From the NCBI RefSeq assembly GCF_016888005.1, contig NZ_JAFDVE010000012.1, positions 62,001-126,000 of the forward strand: DNA of 64,000 bases, read 5' to 3'. The notes under the pieces were generated by a model that worked only from the letters and a program-made list of their open reading frames with translations, was not told where the DNA came from and did not search any database. The translations under genes were made by a program, and so were the position numbers. Positions 7,807 through 17,228 of this stretch are shown piece after piece (within the stretch, counting starts at the first letter, position 1; the number at the start of each line of letters is the position of its first letter). This DNA comes from Phycicoccus sp. CSK15P-2 (GTDB lineage Bacteria > Actinomycetota > Actinomycetes > Actinomycetales > Dermatophilaceae).

Positions 7807-8559
7807 TCAGCCGGTGAACTCGTCGCGGGTGCGGCGCATGTCCGCCGCGTCCCGCTCGTGCGCCTCCTCGGGCGTCGGGGCCGTGCCACCGAGCCGGGCC
7901 GGCACCCAGCGCAGGTCGTCCCCGCTGAGCCTCGGGTAGGCCGCCTGCTGGGCGTCGAGCTGAGCCTGCATCGCGGCGCGCAGCCGCTCGGTCGCGGCCG
8001 CGACGTCCTCACGGCGCTCGACGTGCAGCGGCTCCCCCACCGTGATGTGGATCGGGATGCGCGCGAACCCGCGCTTCTTCGGCAGCTCCTTGGTCCACAC
8101 CCGATGCCCGCCCCAGATGGTCGTCGGCAGGAGCGGCACCCCGGCGGCCTGCGCCATCTTCACCGCGCCCGGCTTGAACGGCTTGAGCTCGAAGGAGCGC
8201 GACATGGTCGCCTCCGGGAAGACGCCGACGATCTCGCCGTCCTTCAGAGCCCCCAGCGCCTGGCGGAAGGCGTCGCCCCCGGACTGCCGGTCGACCGGGA
8301 TGTGCTTCATCCCCCGCATCAGCGGCCCGGCGACGGGGTGGCCGAAGATCGACTGCTTCGCCATGAACCGGACGTACCGGCCGTGCCGCCGGGCGGGGAG
8401 CCCGGCGTACGTGAAGTCGAGGTACGACGTGTGGTTGATCGCCATGACCGCGCCGCCGACGCGGGGCACGTTCGCACGCCCCAGGATGGTGAACCGCGTG
8501 CCCTGGAGGAAGAACACCGTGCGGGCGGCCCCCACGACTGACCGGTACAGCGGCTCCAT
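7807..8559 (-). CDS. 1-acyl-sn-glycerol-3-phosphate acyltransferase (PlsC-like)
   Basis: A lysophospholipid acyltransferase-family enzyme that would add the second acyl chain during phosphatidic acid synthesis at the membrane. The 250-aa protein has the HX4D catalytic motif in INHTSYLDF (residues about 41-49), the substrate-site motif FPEATMSRSFE, and a long basic/hydrophobic N-terminus typical of peripheral acyltransferases. It follows eccC on the same strand after a 47-bp gap, so it may be read through from it, but no functional link to secretion is evident. Several paralogues are usual in actinobacteria, so the exact acceptor is uncertain. Confidence 0.88.
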   Translation of the reverse strand: MEPLYRSVVGAARTVFFLQGTRFTILGRANVPRVGGAVMAINHTSYLDFTYAGLPARRHGRYVRFMAKQSIFGHPVAGPLMRGMKHIPVDRQSGGDAFRQALGALKDGEIVGVFPEATMSRSFELKPFKPGAVKMAQAAGVPLLPTTIWGGHRVWTKELPKKRGFARIPIHITVGEPLHVERREDVAAATERLRAAMQAQLDAQQAAYPRLSGDDLRWVPARLGGTAPTPEEAHERDAADMRRTRDEFTG

Positions 8560-8606
8560 GGACCCACCCTAGTCGTCCTCGCGTCCCGCCTCGGACGGTC
8601 CGCGCG

Positions 8607-11600
8607 TCAGGGATGCACCGGCGGGTGCCAGGCGCTCTGGAACACCTGGTCCCCGAGGTCGCGGGAGATGATCCGCGCCCGCCCGGGCGGCTGCACCGAC
8701 GGCTTGACCCGGCCGATGAGCATGCCCTCGTCCGGGCTCCCGGACAGCAGCACACCCGGAGCACCGAGGTCCCGCACGGTCTGCAGCACCGGCTCGAACA
8801 GCGCCCGCGACGCCCCACCGCTGCGGCGCGTGACGAACAGGTGCAGCCCGACGTCCCCGGCCTGCGCGAGCAGCGGCACGAGCGGGCGCAGCGGCGACCC
8901 GGCCGAGGTGACGACGAGGTCGTAGTCGTCGACGAGGAAGAAGATCTCGGCACCGGACCACCACGACCGGGCCCGCAGCTGCTCCGCGGTGACGTCCGGC
9001 CCCGGCAGACGGGACTTGAGGAAGCCGGCGATCCCCTCGACCTCCTCGACCGTCTGCTCCTCGGTGGTCAGGTACTGGGCGAGGTGGTCCTCGGGCAGCT
9101 CGCCGAGCAGGCCGCGCCGGTAGTCGACGACGACGAGCTTCGCCTGCTGCGGGGTGTGGAGCCGCGCGACCTCGTGGGCCACGCCGCGCAGGAACGCCGT
9201 CTTGCCGCTGTCGCCGTCCCCGAGGAGGTACAGGTGCGGGTCCTCCTCGAGGTCCAGGCCGATGGGAGCGAGGTTGGCCTCGTCGACGCCGAGGAGCAGC
9301 CGGCGGTCGTCCGGCCCCGCGAGCTCGCGGACCGCGTCCAACGTGATCTTCTCTGGCAGCAGCCGCAGCTTCGGCCCGCGCGGGCCCGTCCAGGCGGCGT
9401 TGACCTTCGCGACGAGGTCCTCGACGCCGTCGCCGAGGTCGTCGACCCCACCGCTGTCGTCGACCCGCGGCACCGCCCCGAGGAAGTGGTGCTTGCCGGC
9501 GGTGAGACCACGGCCGGGACGGCCCTTCGGGACGTTGGCGGCCACGCGACGGTCGACCTCGGAGTCGGTGGGGTCACCGAGCCGGAGCTCGACGCGAGTG
9601 CCGAGGACGTCACGGATCTGGTTGCGGAAGTCCATCCACCGCGAGGTCGTGATGACGACGTGCACCCCGAACGTCAGGCCGCGCCCGGCGAGCTCGGTGA
9701 TGACCGGCTCGAGCTCGTCGAAGTCGGAACGGACGGTGGGCCAGCCGTCGACGACGAGGAACACGTCGCCGTAGCCGTCGTCGACCCGGCCCGCGGCCCG
9801 CCACCGCCGGTACGTCTCGATGGAGTCGACGCCGTGGTCGCGGAAGTAGGTCTCTCGGGCGTCCACGATGCCCTTGATCTCCGAGACGAGACGCCGGACG
9901 ACCTCTGGCTCGCTCCGGTTCGCGACCCCCGCGACGTGCGCGAGCTTGGTGAACGGCGTGAAGGTGCCGCCGCCGAAGTCGAGAACGTAGACCTGGCTCT
10001 CGACGGGAGTCGTCGTGAGCGCGATGGCCCCGACGACCGTCCGGGCGAAGGTGCTGCGCCCCGAGCGCGGCCCGCCGACGACCGCCACGTGCCCGGCCGC
10101 GCCGCCGAGCGAGAGGACATGGAGCTCGCGGCGCTGCTCCAGAGGCCGGTCGACGATCCCGACCGGGAGGACGTAGTCGCCCCGCTCCCGCCAGGTCCTG
10201 CTCACGAGGCCGAGCTCGGGGTCCGGGGCGAGGTCGCGCATCAGCTGGTCGAGCGAGCTGGGCACGTCGAGCGGCGGGAGCCACACCTGGTGTGCGGGCC
10301 GGCCGCGCCCCTTCATCCGGGACACGGCGATGTCGAACACCGCACGCTCCTCGACGGGCTCGGACGTCCCCGCCTGCGGGGCGGGCTCGACGGCCCGACG
10401 CCCGGCGGTGACCGGCGCCAGGGTGAACGGCAGGATGTCCGAGCTGCCGGCGGGACCGCCGTCGGCGGCGGCCGCCCGGCGGCGACGGCCCTTCGGCGGC
10501 CCGGACACGTACGCCGCCTTGAACTTGGTCAGCGTCGTCTGGTCCGGCTTGAGGTAGCCGAGACCCGGCACCGGCGGCAGCTCGTAGGCGTCGGGGACGC
10601 CGATGACCGTCCGGGACTCGCCGGCCGAGAAGGTGCGCAGACCGATCCGATACGACAGGTGCGACTCCAGTCCGCGCAGCCGCCCCTCCTCGAGCCGCTG
10701 CGAGGAGAGCAGGAGGTGCATCGACAGCGACCGGCCGAGCCGCCCGATCGCGACGAAGAGGTCGGCGAACTCGGGCTTGGCGGAGAGCAGCTCGGAGAAC
10801 TCGTCGGCGACGATGAGGAGGGCCGGCAGCGGCTCGAGGTCGGCTCCCTGGGCCCGGGCCCTCTCGTAGTCGGTGACGTTCGCGAAGTTGCCGGCGGAGC
10901 GCAGCAGCTCCTGACGCCGGGTCATCTCGCCCTGGAGGGCGTCCTGCATGCGCTCGACGAGGCTCAGCTCCTGGCCGAGGTTGGTGATGACGGCCGAGAC
11001 GTGCGGCAGGTCCGCCATCCCGGCGAACGTGGCACCGCCCTTGAAGTCGACGAGCACGAAGTTCAGCGCCTCGGAGCTGTGCGTCATGGCGAGGGCGAGC
11101 ACGAGGGTGCGCAGGAGCTCGGACTTGCCCGAGCCGGTGGCACCGATGACGAGCCCGTGCGGGCCCATGCCCTGCTGGGCGGACTCCTTGATGTCGAGTG
11201 CGACGGGCTGGCCCGTCTCGTCGACCCCGATGGGCACCCGTAGCCGGTCCCGCTGCAGGCGCGGCCGCCAGGCGGTCTCGACGTCGAGGTCCCGCACGTC
11301 GCCGGTGCCGAGCAGGTCGACGAGCTCGGTGGAGGCGGTGAGCGCGTCGCGCGCCTCCGGCTCGTCGGCCGTGTAGCGGGGGGCGAGGCGCCGGGCGGCC
11401 GCCTCCGCCCGCGTGGTCGACAGCTGGTCGGCGACCCCGTGGGCGACGCCGCGGGCCATGCTGATGATCTCGAGCGGTGCGGTGCCGGCGTGCGGGCCGG
11501 TGGTCGTCTGCGGGCCGACCGCGAGGCGCAGCGTGGTGGGGTCCGCGAGCTCTCCCCAGGACTCGGGCAGGTCCAGGACCGTGACGCCCAGGACTCCCTC

Positions 11601-12590
11601 GGGCGTGATGACGGGGTTGCCGGGCGGGGCGTGGCCGCCGTCGACGACGAGAAGGACGTGCGGCAGGGACGGACGGTCCGAGGGCCCGAACCGCGGCCGC
11701 TCGACGATCTCCTGCGGCAGGAGCGCGAGCAGGTCGTGGACGGACTCGCCGACGAGCCGGACCGGCCCGACGGCGTCCCGCTCGCGGGGGCTCAGGGCAT
11801 GCGGCAGCCACTTGAGCCACTCCCACTCGGCGCGCGCCTCGCGGGAGACCAGGGCGGCGACGACGAGGTCCTCCGGCGCATGCTGCATCGCCGCGGACAG
11901 CACGACGGACCGCGCCAGCGAGCGCGCCGGGTCGGCGTCCCCGGTGACCTCGACGTGCGGCCAGGAACGCAGGGCCGCGGACGCCGGGAGACCCGGCTGG
12001 ACCCGGTGGGTCGCGAGGAAACGGTGCAGCGCGGACGCCGCCACGGGGTCGAGCTGGGCGAGCGGCGCGGTCTCGGGCGCCTCGAGCTCGAGGCAGAGCG
12101 GCTGGGACGTGGTGCCCATCCGGACCTGGAGGAAGTCGGCGTCGGCCGTGCTGCGTTCCCACACCCGGGTGCCCTCGGCGGCGATGACGGGCAGCGCGGC
12201 CGGGTCCGGGTAGTCCCAGAGCGCCGCGGCCCGCTGACGGCTCGCGGCCTCCCGGACCGTCTCGCGCGTCTCGGCGAGGTAGGCGAGGTACTCGCGCCGT
12301 GCGGCGATCGTCTGCGCGGCGTGCTGCTGGCGCTGCCGCACGCCGCTGGCGAGGACGAACCCGACGCTCGCGACGAGGAACATGCCGGCCGTGAACCAGG
12401 CCCGGGGCCCGGTCTGGGACAGGGCGACGAAGCCGATGGAGCCGAGCGAGCCGAGCATCGGCACGGCCTGCATGAGCAGGCCGCTGGCCCCCTCGGACGG
12501 GGTGATCTCCGGGGGCGGCTGGAGCGTGAGCCGACCGGACGGCACCTCCGGCGCCTGCTCCCGGCCTCCGGCCCGCGCGGCCACGGACAT
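8607..12590 (-). CDS. eccC: Type VII secretion FtsK/SpoIIIE-type ATPase EccC
   Basis: EccC is the motor and substrate-recognition ATPase of ESX systems, anchored in the inner membrane. The 1,327-aa protein has two transmembrane segments near residues 38-85, then three FtsK-type ATPase domains. Domain 1 has a canonical P-loop GATGSGKSE (Lys489) and LVDFKGG. Domain 2 has an altered P-loop GGPRSGRST, where Arg845 replaces the Lys. Domain 3 has GDGDSGKT (Lys1130). The start is the ATG at 12590, preceded by GGGGAGGGAGAG; a longer upstream frame lacks such support and overlaps the divergent gene. It is encoded as one polypeptide, unlike systems that split EccCa and EccCb. It is divergent from an eccD-type gene, with 110 bp between them. 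Confidence 0.93.
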   Translation of the reverse strand: MSVAARAGGREQAPEVPSGRLTLQPPPEITPSEGASGLLMQAVPMLGSLGSIGFVALSQTGPRAWFTAGMFLVASVGFVLASGVRQRQQHAAQTIAARREYLAYLAETRETVREAASRQRAAALWDYPDPAALPVIAAEGTRVWERSTADADFLQVRMGTTSQPLCLELEAPETAPLAQLDPVAASALHRFLATHRVQPGLPASAALRSWPHVEVTGDADPARSLARSVVLSAAMQHAPEDLVVAALVSREARAEWEWLKWLPHALSPRERDAVGPVRLVGESVHDLLALLPQEIVERPRFGPSDRPSLPHVLLVVDGGHAPPGNPVITPEGVLGVTVLDLPESWGELADPTTLRLAVGPQTTTGPHAGTAPLEIISMARGVAHGVADQLSTTRAEAAARRLAPRYTADEPEARDALTASTELVDLLGTGDVRDLDVETAWRPRLQRDRLRVPIGVDETGQPVALDIKESAQQGMGPHGLVIGATGSGKSELLRTLVLALAMTHSSEALNFVLVDFKGGATFAGMADLPHVSAVITNLGQELSLVERMQDALQGEMTRRQELLRSAGNFANVTDYERARAQGADLEPLPALLIVADEFSELLSAKPEFADLFVAIGRLGRSLSMHLLLSSQRLEEGRLRGLESHLSYRIGLRTFSAGESRTVIGVPDAYELPPVPGLGYLKPDQTTLTKFKAAYVSGPPKGRRRRAAAADGGPAGSSDILPFTLAPVTAGRRAVEPAPQAGTSEPVEERAVFDIAVSRMKGRGRPAHQVWLPPLDVPSSLDQLMRDLAPDPELGLVSRTWRERGDYVLPVGIVDRPLEQRRELHVLSLGGAAGHVAVVGGPRSGRSTFARTVVGAIALTTTPVESQVYVLDFGGGTFTPFTKLAHVAGVANRSEPEVVRRLVSEIKGIVDARETYFRDHGVDSIETYRRWRAAGRVDDGYGDVFLVVDGWPTVRSDFDELEPVITELAGRGLTFGVHVVITTSRWMDFRNQIRDVLGTRVELRLGDPTDSEVDRRVAANVPKGRPGRGLTAGKHHFLGAVPRVDDSGGVDDLGDGVEDLVAKVNAAWTGPRGPKLRLLPEKITLDAVRELAGPDDRRLLLGVDEANLAPIGLDLEEDPHLYLLGDGDSGKTAFLRGVAHEVARLHTPQQAKLVVVDYRRGLLGELPEDHLAQYLTTEEQTVEEVEGIAGFLKSRLPGPDVTAEQLRARSWWSGAEIFFLVDDYDLVVTSAGSPLRPLVPLLAQAGDVGLHLFVTRRSGGASRALFEPVLQTVRDLGAPGVLLSGSPDEGMLIGRVKPSVQPPGRARIISRDLGDQVFQSAWHPPVHP

Positions 12591-12700
12591 CCGCTCTCCC
12601 TCCCCTCGCGCACCTGACGGACGGACCAACGGTACCCGTGGATACTGGACCCTCGCGGGCAGTGCCCGGAGGTTCGTACGCCAGGAGGAGGGGAGAGCCG

Positions 12701-14272
12701 GTGGAGGAGCCGACACAGCAGCTCACCCTCGTCGCCGACGAGCGTCGCTACGACCTCGTCGTGCCGGTCGGCGTCCGGGTCACGGACGTGCTCTCGGTGC
12801 TCGGCATCAGCTCGAGCGCCACCCCCAGCTCGGTCGCCACGGCGGCCGGGCACGTCTACGGGCCGCAGGACCGGATCGACGACGCCCTCCCCACCGGGAC
12901 CGTGCTCACGGTGGTCCGGACCACCACGCACCGCGTGCACCGCGACGTCGTCAGCCTCGACCGCTCCTCGTCCGCACCCGGCGCGCGTGCGTCCGCCCCC
13001 TCCTGGGCGGGTGGCTCCCGCTCGCCCAGCGCCCTCGACGAGCCGGGCGTCAGCGCCGTGGACGACTCCACCCGGCGCCGGGAGTCCGTCGAGGACGCCG
13101 ACGCCACGGTGAGCCGGGCGTCGCTGCACCGCGACGACCGGCGTCCCCGCCGCTCCCGGGCGCGCCGCGGCGCCGGCTCACCGGAGGTCGCGGTCGCGGT
13201 GGTGCTCGGCGTCGCCGTGGTCAGCCTGCTCGCCGGCCTGCTCGCCGTCCTCACCCCCGCGGACGCCTCCGCGGGCGTCCTCGGGTCCGTGCCCGCCCGG
13301 TGGGTGGCGGCGGGCGTGGCCCTCGCCGGTGCCGTCGGGGTCACTCTGCTCACGCCCCGCCACCGGGCCGGGGCCACCGTCGTGCGACTGGCCGGCGCAC
13401 CTGCGCTCGCCGTCACCGCCGGCCTCGTCGTCCCGCTCGGGGCGTCACCGTCGCGGACGTCGGTGTCGGTCGCCCTCGCCGGTGCTCTCGGCGCGGTGGT
13501 CACCGCCCTCGCGTCCTCCGACGGCTCACCGGCCGACCGCGCGGAGCGCACCGCCACGGCCTGCCTCGGTGGCGTGGCCACGCTCGTGGCCCTCACCGTG
13601 CTCGCCGGACAGCCGCTCGTCGCCGCGGCCGCGGTGGCCGTGGGCCTGGCCCCCGTCCTCGTCCGGGCCCTCCCCACGGCGAGCCTCGACGTCGACCCCA
13701 CCCAGCTCGTCGACACCGACCGGCTCTCGACGACCGTCTGGGCGGTCCGTGAGCGGCACGGTGCCCGTCGGCGCCGGGTCACCGGCCTGGACGTGCGTGA
13801 CCGCGTCGCGCGAGCCCGCTCGGTCGTCTCGGCGGGGACGGCGTACCTCGCCGTCATCGGGGCCGGGTCCGGATGGGTGGTGGCCCTCGAGCCGGCCCGC
13901 TCCACGCTCGCCCCCTGGTCCCGCTGGCTCGTCCTCCTGCTCGCCACGCTCGCGTTCGGCTACCAGGCGCGTTCGGTCCGCGACCGGCTGGCGCGCTTCG
14001 CGATGCTGGCCGCCGCCGCGTCGCTCGCCGTGGCGGCGAGCGTGGCCGTCGTCGGGTGGGACGCCGGATGGCGCTGGCCGCTCGTCGGCGCGGCGCTCGC
14101 CCTGGGCGTCGTCGCCGTCCTCGCCGCGGTGGCGCTCGCCGGGGGCTGGGCCTCGCCACGGATGTCGCGGATGGCGGACCGCCTCGAGTCGTTCGCGGTC
14201 GTCACGGTCCTGCCGGTGGGAGCCGTGGCCGCGGGTGTGGTCGAGACGCTCCGCAGCGTCACCTCCGGCTGA
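12701..14272 (+). CDS. EccD-like type VII secretion membrane protein (first of two)
   Basis: The 523-aa product starts with a short ubiquitin-like segment (residues about 5-75, starting TQQLTLVADERRYDLVVPVG). A Ser/Arg-rich linker follows (about 80-155), and then about eleven predicted transmembrane helices to the C-terminus. This is the EccD organisation, and it resembles the second copy at 18.7 kb in layout but not closely in sequence. The GTG at 12701 is chosen because GGAGGAGGGGAGAG lies immediately upstream; a frame extending to 12638 has no such site. Known EccD forms the membrane vestibule as a dimer, so two different EccD-type proteins could form a heterodimer. That is inference. It converges on the long WXG-type protein gene with 6 bp between stops. 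Confidence 0.75.
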   Translation: MEEPTQQLTLVADERRYDLVVPVGVRVTDVLSVLGISSSATPSSVATAAGHVYGPQDRIDDALPTGTVLTVVRTTTHRVHRDVVSLDRSSSAPGARASAPSWAGGSRSPSALDEPGVSAVDDSTRRRESVEDADATVSRASLHRDDRRPRRSRARRGAGSPEVAVAVVLGVAVVSLLAGLLAVLTPADASAGVLGSVPARWVAAGVALAGAVGVTLLTPRHRAGATVVRLAGAPALAVTAGLVVPLGASPSRTSVSVALAGALGAVVTALASSDGSPADRAERTATACLGGVATLVALTVLAGQPLVAAAAVAVGLAPVLVRALPTASLDVDPTQLVDTDRLSTTVWAVRERHGARRRRVTGLDVRDRVARARSVVSAGTAYLAVIGAGSGWVVALEPARSTLAPWSRWLVLLLATLAFGYQARSVRDRLARFAMLAAAASLAVAASVAVVGWDAGWRWPLVGAALALGVVAVLAAVALAGGWASPRMSRMADRLESFAVVTVLPVGAVAAGVVETLRSVTSG

Positions 14273-14278
14273 GCCCGG

Positions 14279-15733
14279 TCAACGCCAGACCGGCGGCGAT
14301 GCGTCGTCCTCGCCCTCGTACCAGGTCTCCTCGTCCTCGTGGGTCAGCGACTCGACGTCGACCTCGTCACGCTCGGACCTGCCGCTCCGGCCGCGGCCAC
14401 CCGCACCCTGGCCGGAGGCGACGACACCGCCCCCACGGCCACGGGTCTCACCGAGCCGCGTGGCCACCGTCCGCCCGGCGCCGCGGCCACCGCGGGCGCC
14501 GGTCCCACCGGCACCGCGTGCGGCTCCCTGGCCACCGGCCGCCACGACCGGACGCCCTCCTCCCGCACCGGCAGCACCCCGCGACCCTGCCGCGCCGGCT
14601 CCACCACCGGTGGCGCCGGTGCGGCCCGTGACACCACCACGGGCCGTGGACCCGGCCCGACCCGTCGTGGAACCGCTGCCGCCGGCCGCGACGACCGGAC
14701 GGCCCGAGCTGCCGAGCCCGAAGGCACTCCCGCGGGCGCGGCCGAGCATCCCGGCCCCGCCGGCGACGAGGCCGCCGACACCTGCGGCCGACCCGAGCCC
14801 GCCGCCGGAGCCTCCCGGCCCGGAAGACCCGGAACCGGTGCCGGACCACGTCGTGCTCCCGACACCGCCCGGGTTCGTCGAGCCGTCGGTCGGACCGTCG
14901 AGCGTCGGACCCGGGGTCCACCCCGGCTGCGAGCTCTCCGGCGGGGTCATGACCGGCGGCGGTGTCGTCGTACCCGGCGGGTACTGAGGAGGCTGCGTGG
15001 TCGGGGGGAACGTCTGCGGCGGCTCGACGACCACGGTCGTCGGAGGCTGCCTCACCCCGGTCGACTGCACCTGGCCCTGGCTCGACGTCGTGGAGCCCCC
15101 GCTCGGACCGCTGCTCGTCGGGTAGCTCGACGGGTTGCTGCTCCCGGGCGCGCCCGGGGAGGACGGGACGCGCTCCCGGTCGTCGGGGGCGTCGACCGGC
15201 ATCTGGCCGGCGGCACCGCTCATCGAGGCGTTGAACCGGTCGAGGACCTGCTTGGCGGCGGCGTCACGCTCCTCGCGGCGGCCCGCGAGCGCGGCCTCGT
15301 AGCCGGTGATGTTGAAGGTCGAGCCGTCGGTCTCGTAGTCCGACCTGTCGACGGAGGTCGAGATCGAGCGCACCTGGCTCGCGTACGAGGTGCGGGCGAC
15401 GTCGGCCGCGTCGGCCGCCGACTCGAGGCCCTTGCGGATGTCGGTGATCTCCGACGCACGGGCGTCCAGCGCCTTGGCGAGCACGTCGAGGCTGCTGTAG
15501 GCGCTGTCCGCGGCGGCGCCCTCCCACGGCACGTCGGCGCCGCGCAGCGCACCGACCACCGAGCGCACGTCGGCGGCGAGGGTCTCGACCTGGTCGGCCG
15601 TCTTGCCCCAGTCCTCGGCGGTCATCCGCACGAGAACGGTGGAGAAGCCGTAGATGTCGTGCAGTGTGCGCTCGTGCGGACCGGCGTCGTCGGGCAGTGC
15701 CGGTGTGTAGGGCGCGTCGTCAGGGATGGGCAT
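14279..15733 (-). CDS. Long WXG100-type protein with Pro/Gly-rich tail, candidate ESX substrate
   Basis: A 484-aa protein. Residues about 20-195 are predicted helical and contain a W-x-G element (VPWEGAAADSAYSSLD, about residue 68), as in WXG100, PPE and LXG-type substrates. After about residue 205 the sequence becomes Ser/Pro/Thr-rich, then a long Gly/Ala/Arg-rich region in which GRPVVAAGG occurs twice. The C-terminus is acidic and aromatic (EDEETWYEGEDDASPPVWR) and contains YEGED, which fits the YxxxD/E secretion motif. The ATG at 15733 follows GGGGAGGAACGACG, and the gene overlaps mycP by 14 bp. I take it to be an ESX-secreted or envelope-associated effector; no enzymatic domain is visible. 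Confidence 0.65.
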   Translation of the reverse strand: MPIPDDAPYTPALPDDAGPHERTLHDIYGFSTVLVRMTAEDWGKTADQVETLAADVRSVVGALRGADVPWEGAAADSAYSSLDVLAKALDARASEITDIRKGLESAADAADVARTSYASQVRSISTSVDRSDYETDGSTFNITGYEAALAGRREERDAAAKQVLDRFNASMSGAAGQMPVDAPDDRERVPSSPGAPGSSNPSSYPTSSGPSGGSTTSSQGQVQSTGVRQPPTTVVVEPPQTFPPTTQPPQYPPGTTTPPPVMTPPESSQPGWTPGPTLDGPTDGSTNPGGVGSTTWSGTGSGSSGPGGSGGGLGSAAGVGGLVAGGAGMLGRARGSAFGLGSSGRPVVAAGGSGSTTGRAGSTARGGVTGRTGATGGGAGAAGSRGAAGAGGGRPVVAAGGQGAARGAGGTGARGGRGAGRTVATRLGETRGRGGGVVASGQGAGGRGRSGRSERDEVDVESLTHEDEETWYEGEDDASPPVWR

Positions 15734-17228
15734 CGTCGTTCCTCCCCTCGGCGCTGGAGGCGCCGTGGCTGGTCGGTACTGGGTCGGTGCGGGTCTGCGC
15801 GGAGCCGGACGGCACGGGTGGGGCGGTCTCCGGGAGGTGGCGGCGGGAGCGCAGCGCGAGCCCGCCACCGGCGGCGAGGACGACGAGCACGAGCGTCCCG
15901 AGGACCCACGGCAGGGCCCGGGGACCGCTCTCGTCGGATGACGCGGCCGCCGTGTCCTCCGGGCCGCGGGCCGTGGTCGGGCCCGGGGACGCCGTGGCGT
16001 CGCCGGACGTGCTCGCGGACGCGGCCAGCCCCATGGCCTGCGCGATGTCGTCGGCCGCGGGCTCGTCCGTCGGGTTGTCGGTCCGGACGAAGGGGTTGTC
16101 TCGGGGCAGCGTCCCGAGGTCGAGACGCACCGCGTCCGCGGGGTCGAAGATGCCCCAGCCGTAGGACGCGTTCCTGGTGCGCACCTGCGGGAGGTCCTCG
16201 CCCTCACGCCGGAACCAGGTCTCGTACCCCGAGCCGGCGGTCTTCTCGCGCAGCCCCGGGGCCTGCCGGACGGCCTGGAGCACCTGGCCGGCCGTGGCGT
16301 CGGGGTGCGCCGACCACATCGCGGCGATGCCACCGCTGACGATCGCCGTCGAGATGGACGACCCGGAGCCCAGCCTCTCGCTGTGCCACCCGGAGGAGTC
16401 GTAGACGCCGGCCATGATGTCCTCACCCGGCGCCGCCGTACCGACCGACCGGCCGGCACCGGCCGCGAAGTCGGGCAGCCTGCCGTTCTCGCCGACCGGG
16501 TTGACGAGCACGACACCGTTTCCGACGCCCGGCCACGTGATCTTGCCGCGCTCGTTGCCCGTGGACGCGACGACGACCGCACCCTGGCGGTAGGCGGTGA
16601 GCAGGCCGTCGACGGTCTGCTGGCTGTACCCGCTGGTCAGGCTGACGCTGATGACGTCGGCACCGTCCAGGGCGGCCTTGGAGATGGCCTGGCCGACCGC
16701 CTTGCGGACCTCGTCCTCCCGGGGGAAGGTGACCCCGCAGGACGTGCCGTCGGTCTTCGTGTCGTCGTCGTAGATGACCGCGTAGTGCCGGATCCGGGCG
16801 TCGGGGGCGATCCCGCGGATGCCGGTCCCACCCGGGCCGGTGCCCCGCCCGGCGCCGACGATCATCGCCGCCATGCTAGTCGCGTGCTCGGCCTCCGGGC
16901 CCTTCACCACCGACGAGCGCTTCTTCTCGCTCAGGCCGTCGCCGTCGAGGTCGAGGCACAGGCTCTCGGTGGAGTCGACCTTGCCGCGCAGCTCGGGGAC
17001 GTCCGGGTCGATCGGGCCGTCGATGACCGCGACCGTCTTCCCCCCGCCCGTACCGGCCTCCGCGAGCTCGTCGACGCCCATCGCCGAGCGCCACCACTCC
17101 CCCGGGCGGTCCGCCGTGACGGCCGTGGCCGGGGGCCGCCCCAGCGCACCCGAGGGCGCGACGACGAGCCCGCCGACCGCGGTCACGAGGACCGCCGAGG
17201 CGAGACGCCCGCGCCGGGGGTCAGCCAT
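15720..17228 (-). CDS. mycP: Mycosin-like subtilisin protease with non-consensus active-site motifs
   Basis: Mycosins are membrane-anchored subtilases tied to ESX systems. This 502-aa protein has an N-terminal signal/anchor (residues about 8-34) and a C-terminal transmembrane helix (ALPWVLGTLVLVVLAAGGG) with a short basic tail. The triad can be assigned as Asp70 (VAVIDGPID), His115 (EAEHATSMAAMI) and Ser291 (GSSISTAIVSG), with Asn225 (STGNERG). The surrounding residues deviate from family consensus: DG rather than D(T/S)G, HAT rather than HGT, and GSS rather than GTS. Two cysteines (91, 164) could form a disulfide. It overlaps its upstream neighbour by 8 bp. Proteolytic activity is plausible but unproven; a structural role is possible. 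Confidence 0.82.
   Translation of the reverse strand: MADPRRGRLASAVLVTAVGGLVVAPSGALGRPPATAVTADRPGEWWRSAMGVDELAEAGTGGGKTVAVIDGPIDPDVPELRGKVDSTESLCLDLDGDGLSEKKRSSVVKGPEAEHATSMAAMIVGAGRGTGPGGTGIRGIAPDARIRHYAVIYDDDTKTDGTSCGVTFPREDEVRKAVGQAISKAALDGADVISVSLTSGYSQQTVDGLLTAYRQGAVVVASTGNERGKITWPGVGNGVVLVNPVGENGRLPDFAAGAGRSVGTAAPGEDIMAGVYDSSGWHSERLGSGSSISTAIVSGGIAAMWSAHPDATAGQVLQAVRQAPGLREKTAGSGYETWFRREGEDLPQVRTRNASYGWGIFDPADAVRLDLGTLPRDNPFVRTDNPTDEPAADDIAQAMGLAASASTSGDATASPGPTTARGPEDTAAASSDESGPRALPWVLGTLVLVVLAAGGGLALRSRRHLPETAPPVPSGSAQTRTDPVPTSHGASSAEGRNDDAHP

Noticed and set aside
12638-12700. Upstream extension of the first EccD-like gene
   Set aside because: No ribosome binding site, and the region is the divergent eccC promoter; the GTG at 12701 has GGAGGAGGGG in front.
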